A stretch of 64,000 nucleotides of DNA from CAVTWS01 sp963738445 (GCA_963738445.1 CAVTWS010000004.1:62001-126000); one strand, 5' to 3'. Positions 18,515 through 27,192 are shown, numbered from the stretch's first letter. Notes: a model not told the origin generated them from the letters alone. Numbers and translations are program-made.

Positions 18515-19961
18515 ACTCGGTGGTTCGGCCTCGGCGCAGGACTTCCGCATGCCCTCGCTCGGTGCCGACATGGATGAAGGCACCGTGATCGAGTGGAAGG
18601 TGGCACCCGGCGACGCCGTATGCAAGGGCGACGTGCTGCTGGCGGTGGAGACCGAGAAGTCCGACATCGACGTGGAAACCTGGCACGACGGTGTCGTCAC
18701 CGAACTCCTGGCCCAGCCCGGCGACACGGTACAGGTCGGCACGATCGTCGCCCGGATGATGCCGGCGGACGGCGCCGTCGCCCCGGCACCCGCGCCCGCC
18801 CCGGCACCCGTGCCCGCCCCCAATCCCGTCCCGGCGCCACCGATCGTGTCACCCCTCGTGCGTCACCTCGTCGAATCCGGCGGCGTCGATCCGCGCCGGC
18901 TCACCGGATCAGGTCCTGGCGGGCGCATCACCCGCCACGACGCCGAGGCGGCGATGGCGGCGCGGCACCACCCTGAACCTGTCGCTCGCGGGTCGGACAT
19001 CCGGTCTCGTCACCGCCCAGCCGCCTCCCCGCTGGCCCGCCGCGTGGCCGAACGTCTCGGCCTCGACCTCACGCAGGTCGCGGGCACAGGCCCTGGCGGA
19101 GCGATCCTGCGCATGGACGTGGAACGGGCGCGGGTCGAAGCGCCAACTCCCGCGACCACCGATCCCACGTCGCGAGCTGATCGTGGCGCCGACCGCTCCC
19201 GCTCCATCCCAGCCGACCGCTCCCGCTCCATGCGACAAGCCATCGCCCGTCAGATGGCGCGGTCCAAGCGGGAGATCCCCCACTACTACCTCTGGTCGAC
19301 GATCGATCTGGGCTCGGTTCTCGACCGGCTCACGGAGGAGAACGAACAGCGCCCGGTGGAGCGACGCCTCCTTCCTGCCGCCCTGCTCCTCCACGCCACG
19401 GCGGTCGCCGCCGAGGCGCACTCGGAGATGAACGGGCTCTGGATCGACGACGAGTTCCGACCCACGCCGACGGTCGATCTCGGCGTGGTGATCGCCCTCC
19501 GGGGTGGGGGCCTGGCGGCACCCGTCATCGCCGACGCCGCCAACCTCACGACCGACGAGCTCATGGGACGACTGAAGGACCAGGTCGGCCGCGCCCGGTC
19601 AGGAAAGCTGCGGAGCTCTGACACCCGGCCCGCCACCATCACCGTGACCAACCTCGGCGATCTCGGCGGAGACGCGGTTCTGGGCGTGATCCACCCGCCG
19701 CAGGTAGCCATCGTCGGCTTCGGACACATCGACCAGCGGCCCGTCGTCGTCGACGGATCGGTGACGGTCCGGCCGACGGTCACCGTTTCGCTCGCCGCCG
19801 ACCACCGGGCGTCCGACGGCATGCGTGGTGCTCGCTTCCTGAAGGCCATCGAGACGGCGCTCCTGTCCTGGCCGACTACCGCCTCGACCTCGGAAGCTGG
19901 AGCGACCAACGCCGCGGCCTCCAAGGCCGGAGCGACAACCACAGAAGGAGCTCGACCGTGA
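18507..19961 (+). CDS. Dihydrolipoamide acyltransferase (E2) with two subunit-binding domains
   Basis: A 484-residue E2. Domain order: one lipoyl domain (about residues 10-85) with lipoylated Lys51 in ETEKSD; an Ala-Pro linker (90-112); a peripheral subunit-binding domain (113-148, SPLVRHLVESGGVDPRRL...GPGGRITRHD); a second subunit-binding domain (173-208, SPLARRVAERLGLDL...GPGGAILRMD); then the catalytic acyltransferase domain (about 235-455) with HRASDG (His433, Asp437, Gly438). Most E2 proteins have one such binding domain, so the pair is unusual and could hold both E1 and E3. No E3 (dihydrolipoamide dehydrogenase) gene is in the window. The start is the GTG at 18507, overlapping the E1 beta stop. 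The low-complexity tail (455-484) precedes the ACP start. Confidence 0.92.
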   Translation: MAELGGSASAQDFRMPSLGADMDEGTVIEWKVAPGDAVCKGDVLLAVETEKSDIDVETWHDGVVTELLAQPGDTVQVGTIVARMMPADGAVAPAPAPAPAPVPAPNPVPAPPIVSPLVRHLVESGGVDPRRLTGSGPGGRITRHDAEAAMAARHHPEPVARGSDIRSRHRPAASPLARRVAERLGLDLTQVAGTGPGGAILRMDVERARVEAPTPATTDPTSRADRGADRSRSIPADRSRSMRQAIARQMARSKREIPHYYLWSTIDLGSVLDRLTEENEQRPVERRLLPAALLLHATAVAAEAHSEMNGLWIDDEFRPTPTVDLGVVIALRGGGLAAPVIADAANLTTDELMGRLKDQVGRARSGKLRSSDTRPATITVTNLGDLGGDAVLGVIHPPQVAIVGFGHIDQRPVVVDGSVTVRPTVTVSLAADHRASDGMRGARFLKAIETALLSWPTTASTSEAGATNAAASKAGATTTEGARP

Positions 19962-20203
19962 ACCGAGACGAGATCGGAACCTGCGTGAGGTCCTGCATCG
20001 AAGAGGTGGCACCGGATGCAGACGTGTCCTCCGCCGGGCCCGACGACGACCTGATCCAGGACCTGGAACTCGACAGCATGGACGTGCTCGGCCTAGCCGA
20101 AGCGATCCATGTGCGAATCGGGGTCGAGATCCCCGAGCGCGATTATCCGAAGCTCCGCACGATGACCCAGTTCGTCGACTACCTGGCCACCCGGGTGACC
20201 TGA
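19958..20203 (+). CDS. Acyl carrier protein encoded in the 2-oxoacid dehydrogenase operon
   Basis: An acidic 81-residue carrier protein. Ser40 in ELDSMDVLGLAEAI is the site for the 4'-phosphopantetheine arm. The GTG at 19958 overlaps the E2 stop by four bases (GTGA), so translation is coupled to E2. No fatty-acid synthase, polyketide or peptide synthetase gene is nearby, which argues against an ordinary AcpP role and suggests a dedicated one: accepting the acyl group made by E1/E2, or serving the AMP-forming ligase at the head of the operon. That role is inference. PDH-like enzymes that charge a carrier protein with a two-carbon unit are known (NapB/NapD in naphthyridinomycin biosynthesis). 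Confidence 0.9.
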   Translation: MNRDEIGTCVRSCIEEVAPDADVSSAGPDDDLIQDLELDSMDVLGLAEAIHVRIGVEIPERDYPKLRTMTQFVDYLATRVT

Positions 20204-20216
20204 CGACGGTCGGCGG

Positions 20217-20441
20217 TCACCCCTTGGCGGGCAGGTGCTTGACCTCGGCGTCGAAGCCCGGCCACAGCAGGCCATCGGTGCCATCGACCCAACGCACCTT
20301 GTACGGCGGTCCGCCGTCCTCACCTTGGACCGCAATGACGATGGCCCAGGGCTCGTGCTCCCCCACGTGGTGGGGGTGGACCACCAGTCGGTCACCAGCG
20401 AACTTGGTCCCGCGAGGTCGCCGGGGCCGGACCTTCGTCAG
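20217..20441 (-). CDS. DUF1918 domain protein, start uncertain
   Basis: The frame ending at 20217 encodes FAGDRLVVHPHHVGEHEPWAIVI followed by GEDGGPPYKVRWVDGTDGLLWPGFDAEV, the complete DUF1918 pattern of small actinobacterial SH3-like proteins. There is no ATG, GTG or TTG in a sensible place: the nearest is a GTG inside the conserved RLVV. A CTG at 20441, overlapping the upstream stop (CTGA), would give 74 residues; an indel or a lost start is the alternative. Function unknown. Confidence 0.6.
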   Translation of the reverse strand: MTKVRPRRPRGTKFAGDRLVVHPHHVGEHEPWAIVIAVQGEDGGPPYKVRWVDGTDGLLWPGFDAEVKHLPAKG

Positions 20442-21004
20442 CCTTTCCGACCGACCAGAGCGAGCAGTCGCGCCTGCGGATCGGCCTCCGGCCCCGCGTC
20501 GACGGAGGCGCCGAACATCATCGGACCGCGCATCGAATCGGCGATGCGGACGAACCCGGCGTGCACCCGCTCGACGAGCTCGGGGGCCAGGCGATCGTCG
20601 ACCCCGGCGGCCCGGGCGAGGTCCCACGAGTGGATGAGGGTGTCGCCGACGTTGAAGCCGACCATGAAGTCGACCGTCTGAGGACCGTTCCAGTTGGTCA
20701 CCTGCCGCTGCAGCACGCCGTGGTGATCGAGCGCCTCGAGCATGCCATCGCGGGCCGAGGCCCACGCGGCGTAGGGGTCGTCGCCGGCGTGTCGATCCGG
20801 GTCGACCATCGGGTTCATCGGCGCCTCGGTGCCGCGGATGAGCGACTCCATCCATCGCTGGATGGCCACCACGTGGCCGATCACGTGCCGGGCGGTCCAG
20901 CCGTCGCAGGGTGAGGGACGATCCCATCCGTCAGCCGGGACCAGCCGGGCGACGTGGTCGAATCCGAAGATCGCCTTGGTGTAGGCACGAAGGTTCTCGC
21001 TCAT
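20438..21004 (-). CDS. TIGR03086-type metal-binding protein (mycothiol maleylpyruvate isomerase N-terminal-like, DinB fold)
   Basis: A 188-residue four-helix protein. The family ligands can be seen: His in FGFDHVARLV near the N-terminus, RHVIGHVVAIQRW around residue 40-50, and DTLIHSWDLARAAG near 120-130. GWDRPSPCDGWTARHVIGH is the characteristic family core. Members bind a divalent metal and, in some cases, use mycothiol as cofactor, which fits the presence of mshC in this window. The specific reaction is unknown. Its stop lies three bases before the possible DUF1918 start, so the two may be one transcript. Confidence 0.85.
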   Translation of the reverse strand: MSENLRAYTKAIFGFDHVARLVPADGWDRPSPCDGWTARHVIGHVVAIQRWMESLIRGTEAPMNPMVDPDRHAGDDPYAAWASARDGMLEALDHHGVLQRQVTNWNGPQTVDFMVGFNVGDTLIHSWDLARAAGVDDRLAPELVERVHAGFVRIADSMRGPMMFGASVDAGPEADPQARLLALVGRKG

Positions 21005-21056
21005 GGCCGGACACTACTCGGGACGACCGGACACCGAACCCGTACCATCACGGCCC

Positions 21057-21602
21057 ATGAGCCCCACGACGAACCCGGCGGCAACCTCGGCCTCTCGGTC
21101 CGGCGTGGGGACGATGGTGAGGGTGTGGGTCGGCAGCTTCGTGGCGATCGTCGCCATCGCCGTGCCCACCGAGCACCTGGGGCTCCCCGACTCGACGCAC
21201 CTCATGCTCATCGGCTCGTTCGGCGCCGCCGCCGTGCTGCTCTTCGCCTCGCCCGCCGCCCCGTTCGCCCAACCGCGTCCGCTGGTCGTCGGCAACGTGA
21301 TGTCCGCCCTCGTCGGGGTGACGACGTTCCAGCTCATCGGCGACCAGCAGGCCCTCGCCGCGGGGTTCGCCGTCGCCACGGCGATCGTGGTCATGCAGCT
21401 CACCGACACGATGCATCCCCCCGGCGGGGCGACCGCGCTCATCGCCGTGGTGGGCGGTCCGAGGGTCACCGACCTGGGCTACCGATACGTCCTCAGCCCG
21501 GTGCTCGCCGGGGTCGGCATCCTCCTCGTCGTGGCGTTGGTGGTCCACAACGCGACGCCGTCGAGCCGAGGGACCTATCCCGTGCGCCGGCCGAACAGGT
21601 AG
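21057..21602 (+). CDS. HPP family membrane protein
   Basis: A 181-residue integral membrane protein with four to five hydrophobic helices and the family motif MHPPGGATAL (about residues 122-131). HPP proteins in other organisms include nitrite transporters of plastids and cyanobacteria; bacterial members are mostly uncharacterised. The ATG at 21057 is chosen because the upstream 18 codons overlap the divergent TIGR03086 gene. The last 28 bases overlap the end of the CFA-type methyltransferase gene on the other strand. Confidence 0.85.
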   Translation: MSPTTNPAATSASRSGVGTMVRVWVGSFVAIVAIAVPTEHLGLPDSTHLMLIGSFGAAAVLLFASPAAPFAQPRPLVVGNVMSALVGVTTFQLIGDQQALAAGFAVATAIVVMQLTDTMHPPGGATALIAVVGGPRVTDLGYRYVLSPVLAGVGILLVVALVVHNATPSSRGTYPVRRPNR

Positions 21603-22630
21603 TGCGACACCAGGAACTCGCGGCCCCGCCGAAAGCCCCACAGCTCGGACGATCCGATGAGGAACAGGCGCCAGCGATGCAACGCCAGTGCCGCCGCCGC
21701 GCCGTCGACGTCGGTCGGGTACAGCGCCGCCCGGGCCGCCGTGGGGTCGGTGTCGAGTCGGGCGAGCCAGGCATCGAGCGTGCGCTGGTAGTGCGTGCCG
21801 TCGAGGCGCCAGTGATCGACGAGCGCGAGATCGCGCTGCTCGTGGAGCAACAGGTCGTCCGACGGCATGGTGCCGCCGGCGAAGAAGTGCCGGGCCATCC
21901 AGTCGCCCGGGTCGGAGGCGTCGAAGTGCCACGCCAGCGTCTCGTGGCTGAACACGTGGACGAAGAGCCGGCCCTCCGGCGACAGATGGTTCGCCAGTCG
22001 GGCCAACAGTTCCCGGTGGTTGCGCACGTGTTCGAGCATCTCGACCGACACGATGCGATCGAACGTCCCGGGGGGCTCCCAGCCGGCGATGTCTGCCGTG
22101 ACCACGGTGAGGTTGTTCAAACCCCGCACGGCGGCGACCGACTCGATGAACTCGCGCTGTGGAACCGAGTTCGAGACGGCGACGATGTCCGATCGTGGAT
22201 GGCGCTCGGCGAGCCACAGGCAGAACGAGCCCCAGCCACAACCCAGTTCGAGCACCCTCTGGCCGTCGACGAGCTGGGCTCGCTCGGCGGTCAGGTCGAG
22301 CATCGCCATCTCGGCCGCGGCGAGGGTCGAGACCGAGCTCGACCAGTAACCGCTCGAGTACTTCAACCGGGGCCCGAGCATGAGCTGGAAGAACGCCGGC
22401 GGGACCTCGTAATGCTGATCGTTGGCCGCAGCCGTCTCGACGGTGATCGGAGCGCGGGCCCGGTCGGCGAGGAGCGCCCGGAACCGCTCGGAGCGATCCT
22501 CGACCGTGCCCCGTCGCTCACGCGCCACCCGGGCGGCGATCCGGCGGCTGATCGCGGCCCGCATCACGGCATCGGGAACCCGACCGGACTCGGCCAGCTC
22601 GATCAACTTTCCCGCCGCACGCCGTCTCAC
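21575..22630 (-). CDS. Cyclopropane-fatty-acyl-phospholipid synthase-type methyltransferase
   Basis: A 351-residue SAM-dependent methyltransferase of the CFA/mycolic-acid methyltransferase family, which transfers a methylene or methyl group to an unsaturated acyl chain of membrane lipids. Visible motifs: YEVPPAFFQLMLGPRLKYSSGYW, the SAM loop VLELGCGWGSFCLWLAE, SVEMLEHVRNHRELL, and HVFSHETLAWHF. The GTG at 22630 is chosen since a start further up would run into the divergent thioesterase. It is shorter than E. coli Cfa (382) at the N-terminus, as in many actinobacteria. Cyclopropane formation, simple methylation and 10-methyl branching are all possible outcomes. Confidence 0.88.
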   Translation of the reverse strand: MRRRAAGKLIELAESGRVPDAVMRAAISRRIAARVARERRGTVEDRSERFRALLADRARAPITVETAAANDQHYEVPPAFFQLMLGPRLKYSSGYWSSSVSTLAAAEMAMLDLTAERAQLVDGQRVLELGCGWGSFCLWLAERHPRSDIVAVSNSVPQREFIESVAAVRGLNNLTVVTADIAGWEPPGTFDRIVSVEMLEHVRNHRELLARLANHLSPEGRLFVHVFSHETLAWHFDASDPGDWMARHFFAGGTMPSDDLLLHEQRDLALVDHWRLDGTHYQRTLDAWLARLDTDPTAARAALYPTDVDGAAAALALHRWRLFLIGSSELWGFRRGREFLVSHYLFGRRTG

Positions 22631-22651
22631 GCGCTGAATCTCGGCGCGACC

Positions 22652-23503
22652 ATGTCGAACATGGAGTCCAACCACGTGCGGATGCCGAGCGATGAGGTCC
22701 TGCGGCTGATCGCGTTGGAGGAGATCGACACCGACCTCTACCGCGCCTCGAACCCGAGCCGGGACGAGGGCTTGCCGCTGTATGGCGGACAGGTGGCGGC
22801 GCAGGCGTTGCTCGCGGCATCGCGCACGGTCGACGACGACCGGTTCATCCATTCGATGCACGGGTACTACCTGCGATCGGGCACCTGGTCCCGTCCGATC
22901 CTCCTCCACGTCGACCGCGATCGGGACGGCGGCAGCTATTCCGCCCGGCACGTCGTCGCCCGGCAGAACGGCGAAGCGATCTTTACCATGTCGGCGTCCT
23001 TCCACCGGGAGCGCGAGACGACCGACCGCGGTCACGAACGCCCTCCAGCCGAGCCGCAGCGCTACGAACCCCCGACCGACAGCAGTGCCATCCGCCGCCG
23101 TACCCGCCCGGCGCTCGCCGCCACCATCGACCTCGTCCCCATCGAGGAGCCCGGCGAGGCGCCGATCGAGCACGCCACGCACTTCTGGGTCCGGTCGCGG
23201 GCGGCCCTCCCCGACGATCGTCGAGCCCATGAAGCGGTGCTCATGTACGTGTCCGACCTCAGCACCGGTTGGGCCCGGGAGTTCGATCTGCACGCGATCG
23301 GAGGGCCGTCGCTCGACCATGCCGTGTGGTTCCACGAGCCGGGACGCCTCGACGACTGGGTCCGCATCAAGCTCGAGCCGCTGGTGTTCCGCCTGGGTCG
23401 CGCGCTGTACTCAGGCACGGTCTACGACCGGGACGGCACGGTTCTGGCATCGCTCATCCAGCAGCACATCTTCCGGCCGACCGGGGACCGGCCCCGCCGC
23501 TGA
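22652..23503 (+). CDS. tesB: Acyl-CoA thioesterase II (TesB-like)
   Basis: A 283-residue double-hotdog thioesterase that hydrolyses acyl-CoA to free acid and CoA. The N-terminal hotdog contains LPLYGGQVAAQALLAASRTV and HSMHGYYLRSG; the C-terminal hotdog has the catalytic Asp in MYVSDLSTG and SLDHAVWFHEPGRLDDWV. Length is near E. coli TesB (286). The ATG at 22652 is chosen; a second ATG three codons later is possible. It is divergent from the CFA gene with only 21 bases between starts. Confidence 0.9.
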   Translation: MSNMESNHVRMPSDEVLRLIALEEIDTDLYRASNPSRDEGLPLYGGQVAAQALLAASRTVDDDRFIHSMHGYYLRSGTWSRPILLHVDRDRDGGSYSARHVVARQNGEAIFTMSASFHRERETTDRGHERPPAEPQRYEPPTDSSAIRRRTRPALAATIDLVPIEEPGEAPIEHATHFWVRSRAALPDDRRAHEAVLMYVSDLSTGWAREFDLHAIGGPSLDHAVWFHEPGRLDDWVRIKLEPLVFRLGRALYSGTVYDRDGTVLASLIQQHIFRPTGDRPRR

Positions 23504-23538
23504 GAGGGTGGAACGGGCCGGCGATCGCCGGCCGCCGA

Positions 23539-24408
23539 TCAGGCCGGCCGGCCGTACAGGGCGAGGGATTCGGCCTGGTCGGCGGTCAGGTGGTAGCTCT
23601 CCTGGGCGTTCGGGAAGGCCCCGGAGCGCACGTCGGCGACGAACGCGGCGAGGGCGTGCGTGCACTCGGTCCCGATCTCGGCGTACCGCCGCACGAACTT
23701 GGGCAGCAGCCGATCCTCGATGCCCAGCACGTCGTGATACACGAGCACCTGACCGTCGCATCCCGGGCCGGCACCGATACCGATCGTGGGCACGTCGACC
23801 GCGTCGGTGACGAGTCGGGCCACCTCATCGGGCACCCCTTCCACCACGATCGCGAAGCAACCGGCATGGGCGAGCGCCTTCGCATCGTCGATCAGCGCGA
23901 GGGCCGCTGAGGTCTCCCGACCCTGCACCCGGAACCCGCCCATGGCGTGGATCGACTGGGGCGTCAGGCCGATGTGGCCCATGACGGGGATCTCGGCATC
24001 CGCGATGGCCTCGATCATGGGAAGTCGTTTGCGCCCGCCTTCGAGCTTCACAGATCCCGCCCCGGCCCGTATGAGGGCGGCGGCGTTGCGCACCGTCTCC
24101 TCGACCGAGACGTGGTAGCTCATCCACGGAAGATCGCCCACGATGAGCGCTCGGGGAGACGTGCGGGCCACGGCGGCGGTGTGGTGGGCCATGTCGTCGA
24201 CGGTCACCTGCAGGGTGTCGTCGTACCCCAGCACCACCATCGCCACGGAGTCGCCGACGAGGATGAGATCGGCCCCCGCCGCGTCGACCTGCCGGGCCGA
24301 CGGCGCGTCGTATGCCGTCAACATCACGAGCGGTTCGGCACCCTGGGCGACCTTGCGGCCCCGGACCGACGGAGCGGTCACCTTCGGGCGGCGCGGAGAG
24401 CGCCCCAC
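23539..24408 (-). CDS. panB: 3-methyl-2-oxobutanoate hydroxymethyltransferase
   Basis: Makes ketopantoate from 2-oxoisovalerate with methylenetetrahydrofolate, the committed step of pantothenate and thus CoA and ACP-arm synthesis. Of its 289 residues, the diagnostic stretches are LVMLTAYDAPSARQVDAAGADLILVGDSVAMVVLGYDDT, LIVGDLPWMSY, KLEGG, VMGHIGLTPQSIHAMGG, the catalytic-glutamate segment FAIVVEGVP, and GIGAGPGCDGQVLVYHD. Metal ligands Asp in VGDS and VGD and Glu in KLEGG are kept. The start is a GTG at 24408. panC is not in the window. Confidence 0.95.
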   Translation of the reverse strand: MGRSPRRPKVTAPSVRGRKVAQGAEPLVMLTAYDAPSARQVDAAGADLILVGDSVAMVVLGYDDTLQVTVDDMAHHTAAVARTSPRALIVGDLPWMSYHVSVEETVRNAAALIRAGAGSVKLEGGRKRLPMIEAIADAEIPVMGHIGLTPQSIHAMGGFRVQGRETSAALALIDDAKALAHAGCFAIVVEGVPDEVARLVTDAVDVPTIGIGAGPGCDGQVLVYHDVLGIEDRLLPKFVRRYAEIGTECTHALAAFVADVRSGAFPNAQESYHLTADQAESLALYGRPA

Positions 24409-24577
24409 GTACCGGAGTGGAATCAGCCACGGCGGTTCTCCTTCCCGTCCAGCTCCAACGTGGATGCCGGCGGTACGCGAAACAGTACGCCGGAGCGCCT
24501 CGGCGCGCCACTGCCGCGTCTGTCACAGATCCGGCGGGAATGGCCGAGGCCTCGCGAGCGTCCAGCACGGGCCGCGT

Positions 24578-26020
24578 TCAGGCGGCGGCGAGGAGCCGGG
24601 CGACGACGGTGATGGCCGCCAATTCCGGGATTGGTTGTGTCTGGTCGGCCAGCGCCGCCACCACAACCTGAACCGAGCCGTCGTCGCCGTGGAGTCGATG
24701 GGCCGTGACCAGCACCCCGGATTCGGATCCGCCTTTGAACCACACCTCGGCGAAACCGTCGAGGCCGGGCACGCCGGGGTTCACCGACAGCGCGTCCCCC
24801 ACGGCATCGAGGCCCGGGGAGGCGTCGAGCCCGACCAGGTACTCGAAGGTTTGGCACACGTCGACGGCGGTGGCGAACCACTCGAGGTCCATGATGCGGA
24901 TCGGTGCGTCGAGCGCGTCGGTCGACCAGGCGGGGTCGGAGACCCAGGGCAGCGGCACGGCGGCGACCTCGGTGTCGAGGAAGCGTCGGCGGCTCTCGGG
25001 GTCGGGCAGGGCCAGGTAGCGCTCGCCCAAAGTCGCGTCGACGAACTTGAGCTTGAACAGGTCGGCTGTGGTCAGGAGGGGGATGTTCTGCGCCGCGCTG
25101 GACACGCCGATCTCGGCCAACACCGCTTCGACGGCATCCCGCCCGACCAGGCCGATGAGGTGATCGGTGGCCGTGTTGTCCGAGATCGAGATCATGGCCG
25201 TGGCCAGCTCGGCGACGGTCACCGTGTCGCCGTCGGCGAGCGGGTACACCTCGCCGTCGGGCGAACTGCGGTAGCGAGCCTCCACCGCCACCTCCTGGTC
25301 CCAGGTCACCTCACCTCGGTCCACGGACTCGGCCACCGCCGCCAGGACCCACAGCTTGAACACCGACGCAATGGGGAACGCAGCGCCGCTTCCGATGGAC
25401 CACTCCGGAACACACCCGCCGGCGGTCACATCGAAGACCACCGCCTCGACGAAGGGGGCCAGTGCCGCCAGGTCGGCACCGATCTCGTCGAGCGTGCCGG
25501 GGTCCTGCTGGGCCGACTCGATGTCGGGCAGCAGTTGCGCCCCGATGATCCGGTGCGGCCGCTCGGACTCGAGGTCGTAGGTAAGCACGAGCCGGGTGCC
25601 GTTCGGGGCCTCGAGCACTGACGAGGCCGACCAGCCGGCGGCGTCGAACTCGACGATCGACCACGGGCCCGGTGTGCCGGCGGTGGCCTGGCGGGTGGTG
25701 TCGACGATCACCGAGGCTGGGACATCAGCCAGGAACGCCGGCGCGAACGCCTCCTCCACCCGGGTGATGGGCACGGAGTCGGCATTGTCGAGCAGGTCGA
25801 CGACGAACGCCGCCCGCTCGCGCAGCGTCTCGAGGTCGGCGTTGCCCACGGCGGTGGACGACGACAACGACGTGACACTCGTGCTGGTGGACGACGACGA
25901 TTCCTCCGCCGCACCGTCGACGTCGCCGTCCGATCCGCACGCCGCCGCGACCACGCACCACACGCCGACGACGGCCGTTCCCGCCCGATGCCGGCGCCGG
26001 GCTGGCGGGAAGGTGCCCAC
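24578..26020 (-). CDS. Serine beta-lactamase-like hydrolase, lipoprotein
   Basis: A 480-residue exported protein. The GTG at 26020 begins a signal sequence ending in a lipobox (VAAAC, Cys28), followed by a serine/threonine-rich linker (about 40-58). The C-terminal half is class A beta-lactamase-like: SVFK (Ser219-Lys222), SDN (280-282) and KGGSESG (429-435), all three active-site elements. The segment at 60-180 resembles the NTF2-like/Cpe-type domain often placed ahead of such hydrolases. It starts one base after the DUF5318 stop. It may act on peptidoglycan or an ester rather than antibiotics; I see nothing that fixes the substrate. Confidence 0.85.
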   Translation of the reverse strand: MGTFPPARRRHRAGTAVVGVWCVVAAACGSDGDVDGAAEESSSSTSTSVTSLSSSTAVGNADLETLRERAAFVVDLLDNADSVPITRVEEAFAPAFLADVPASVIVDTTRQATAGTPGPWSIVEFDAAGWSASSVLEAPNGTRLVLTYDLESERPHRIIGAQLLPDIESAQQDPGTLDEIGADLAALAPFVEAVVFDVTAGGCVPEWSIGSGAAFPIASVFKLWVLAAVAESVDRGEVTWDQEVAVEARYRSSPDGEVYPLADGDTVTVAELATAMISISDNTATDHLIGLVGRDAVEAVLAEIGVSSAAQNIPLLTTADLFKLKFVDATLGERYLALPDPESRRRFLDTEVAAVPLPWVSDPAWSTDALDAPIRIMDLEWFATAVDVCQTFEYLVGLDASPGLDAVGDALSVNPGVPGLDGFAEVWFKGGSESGVLVTAHRLHGDDGSVQVVVAALADQTQPIPELAAITVVARLLAAA

Positions 26021-26021
26021 G

Positions 26022-26411
26022 TCAGGCCGCCGTCGCCAGGTACCAGCTGTGAACGAGGTGGTTCCAGCCACATCCCAGGCAGACCTCGACCGAATAGGCG
26101 CGGAACTGGCCCTTGCGGCGGCCGAGCCGGGACAGCTCGGCGCTCGAGGTGATGCAGCGGCCGCCGCTCGGCAGCCGAGGCCCGAAGACGTACACCACGT
26201 GGCGCAGCGGTCGGTCGGCGCACACCGGGCACGGTGCGTCGATCTCGTCGCCGCAGAACTCGGCGTTCCGTCGAAGCTCGGTGTGGGCATCGCACACCTC
26301 CGAGCGCGACACCTCGCCGCGACCGAACCGGTCGAGAACCGACTGGCGGGCCAACCGGTAGTCGATCACTCCGGGGGCCGACAGCCGCGCCTGGGCCAGG
26401 CCGAGCTTCAT
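26022..26411 (-). CDS. DUF5318 family zinc-ribbon-like protein
   Basis: A 129-residue protein with Cys pairs CPVC (about residues 61-64) and CLGC (about 111-114), consistent with a zinc ribbon, and VYVFGPRLPSGGRCITSSAELSRL and VEVCLGCGWNHLVHSW, which are the DUF5318 hallmark. This family is actinobacterial and of unknown function; in mycobacteria it is found near cell-wall genes. Here it precedes the beta-lactamase-like lipoprotein by one base, in line with an envelope link. Confidence 0.85.
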   Translation of the reverse strand: MKLGLAQARLSAPGVIDYRLARQSVLDRFGRGEVSRSEVCDAHTELRRNAEFCGDEIDAPCPVCADRPLRHVVYVFGPRLPSGGRCITSSAELSRLGRRKGQFRAYSVEVCLGCGWNHLVHSWYLATAA

Positions 26412-26526
26412 GACGCAAGAGCGTACCGGCCGCAGCCCGTCTGGCCCGGCCCCCCGTCAGACCGGCATCTGCGTACGGCTCATGCCATCCCCTCCCACAC
26501 GACGATCGAACGGGCACACTGGTGGT

Positions 26527-27192
26527 ATGCAGCGTTACACCACCTGGGGACCGCGAGGTCGCCTTCGACCCATCGACCGGGTCGAGCTGGGTCCGGGGCT
26601 CCCGGAGGGTCTCGACCGCCGACTGCTCGGCGACCTCACCGGGCGCCGCATCCTCGACCTCGGCTGCGGTTGCGGCAACAGCGCCGTGGCGATGGCCAAG
26701 GCCGGCGCCAAGGTGGTCGCGGTCGACACCGATCCGGCGCAGCTCCACATGGCCCGCGAGCTCTCCGAGGCGCAAGAGGTCCGCATCGAGCTCCACAACG
26801 CAGATCTGGCCGATCTCGCGTTTCTCCGCGCCGAGACCTTCGACGCCGCGCTCAGCGTGTACGAGCTGGTGCGAGTCGACGACCTCGACCGCTTGTTCCG
26901 CCAGGTGCACCGGGTCCTGCACCCCGACGCACCGTTCGTCATCAGCCTGCCCCACCCGGTCTTCCAGCAGTGCGACACCGTCGACCCCACCCGCCTCGTC
27001 GCCCGGTACCACAGCGATACCCCGGTGACCCACGGCGGTCCGATCGACATGCGGCTCCGCACCAGCGACGTCTTCGGTGGACTGACCCGCGCCAACTTCC
27101 GGGTCGATGTCCTGCTCGAGCCCGAGCCGCCCGACCCGGCCGGACTCGTGCCCGAGACCCTCGTGATCCGGGGCCGCAAAGAAGGCAAGTGA
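26527..27192 (+). CDS. Class I SAM-dependent methyltransferase
   Basis: A 221-residue Rossmann methyltransferase: SAM motif I ILDLGCGCGNSAVAMA (about residues 42-57), acidic loop VVAVDTDPAQ, motif DAALSVYELVRVDDLDRLFRQVHRVLHP. The later PFVISLPHPVFQQ stretch resembles UbiE/COQ5- and SAM-dependent small-molecule enzymes. The ATG at 26527 opens MQRYTTWGPRG; the longer upstream frame overlaps the divergent DUF5318 gene. The substrate is unknown. Confidence 0.82.
   Translation: MQRYTTWGPRGRLRPIDRVELGPGLPEGLDRRLLGDLTGRRILDLGCGCGNSAVAMAKAGAKVVAVDTDPAQLHMARELSEAQEVRIELHNADLADLAFLRAETFDAALSVYELVRVDDLDRLFRQVHRVLHPDAPFVISLPHPVFQQCDTVDPTRLVARYHSDTPVTHGGPIDMRLRTSDVFGGLTRANFRVDVLLEPEPPDPAGLVPETLVIRGRKEGK

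Noticed and set aside
19958..20203. Carrier protein as part of an NRPS/PKS cluster
   Set aside because: No condensation, adenylation, ketosynthase or thioesterase module genes are near; neighbouring genes are housekeeping.
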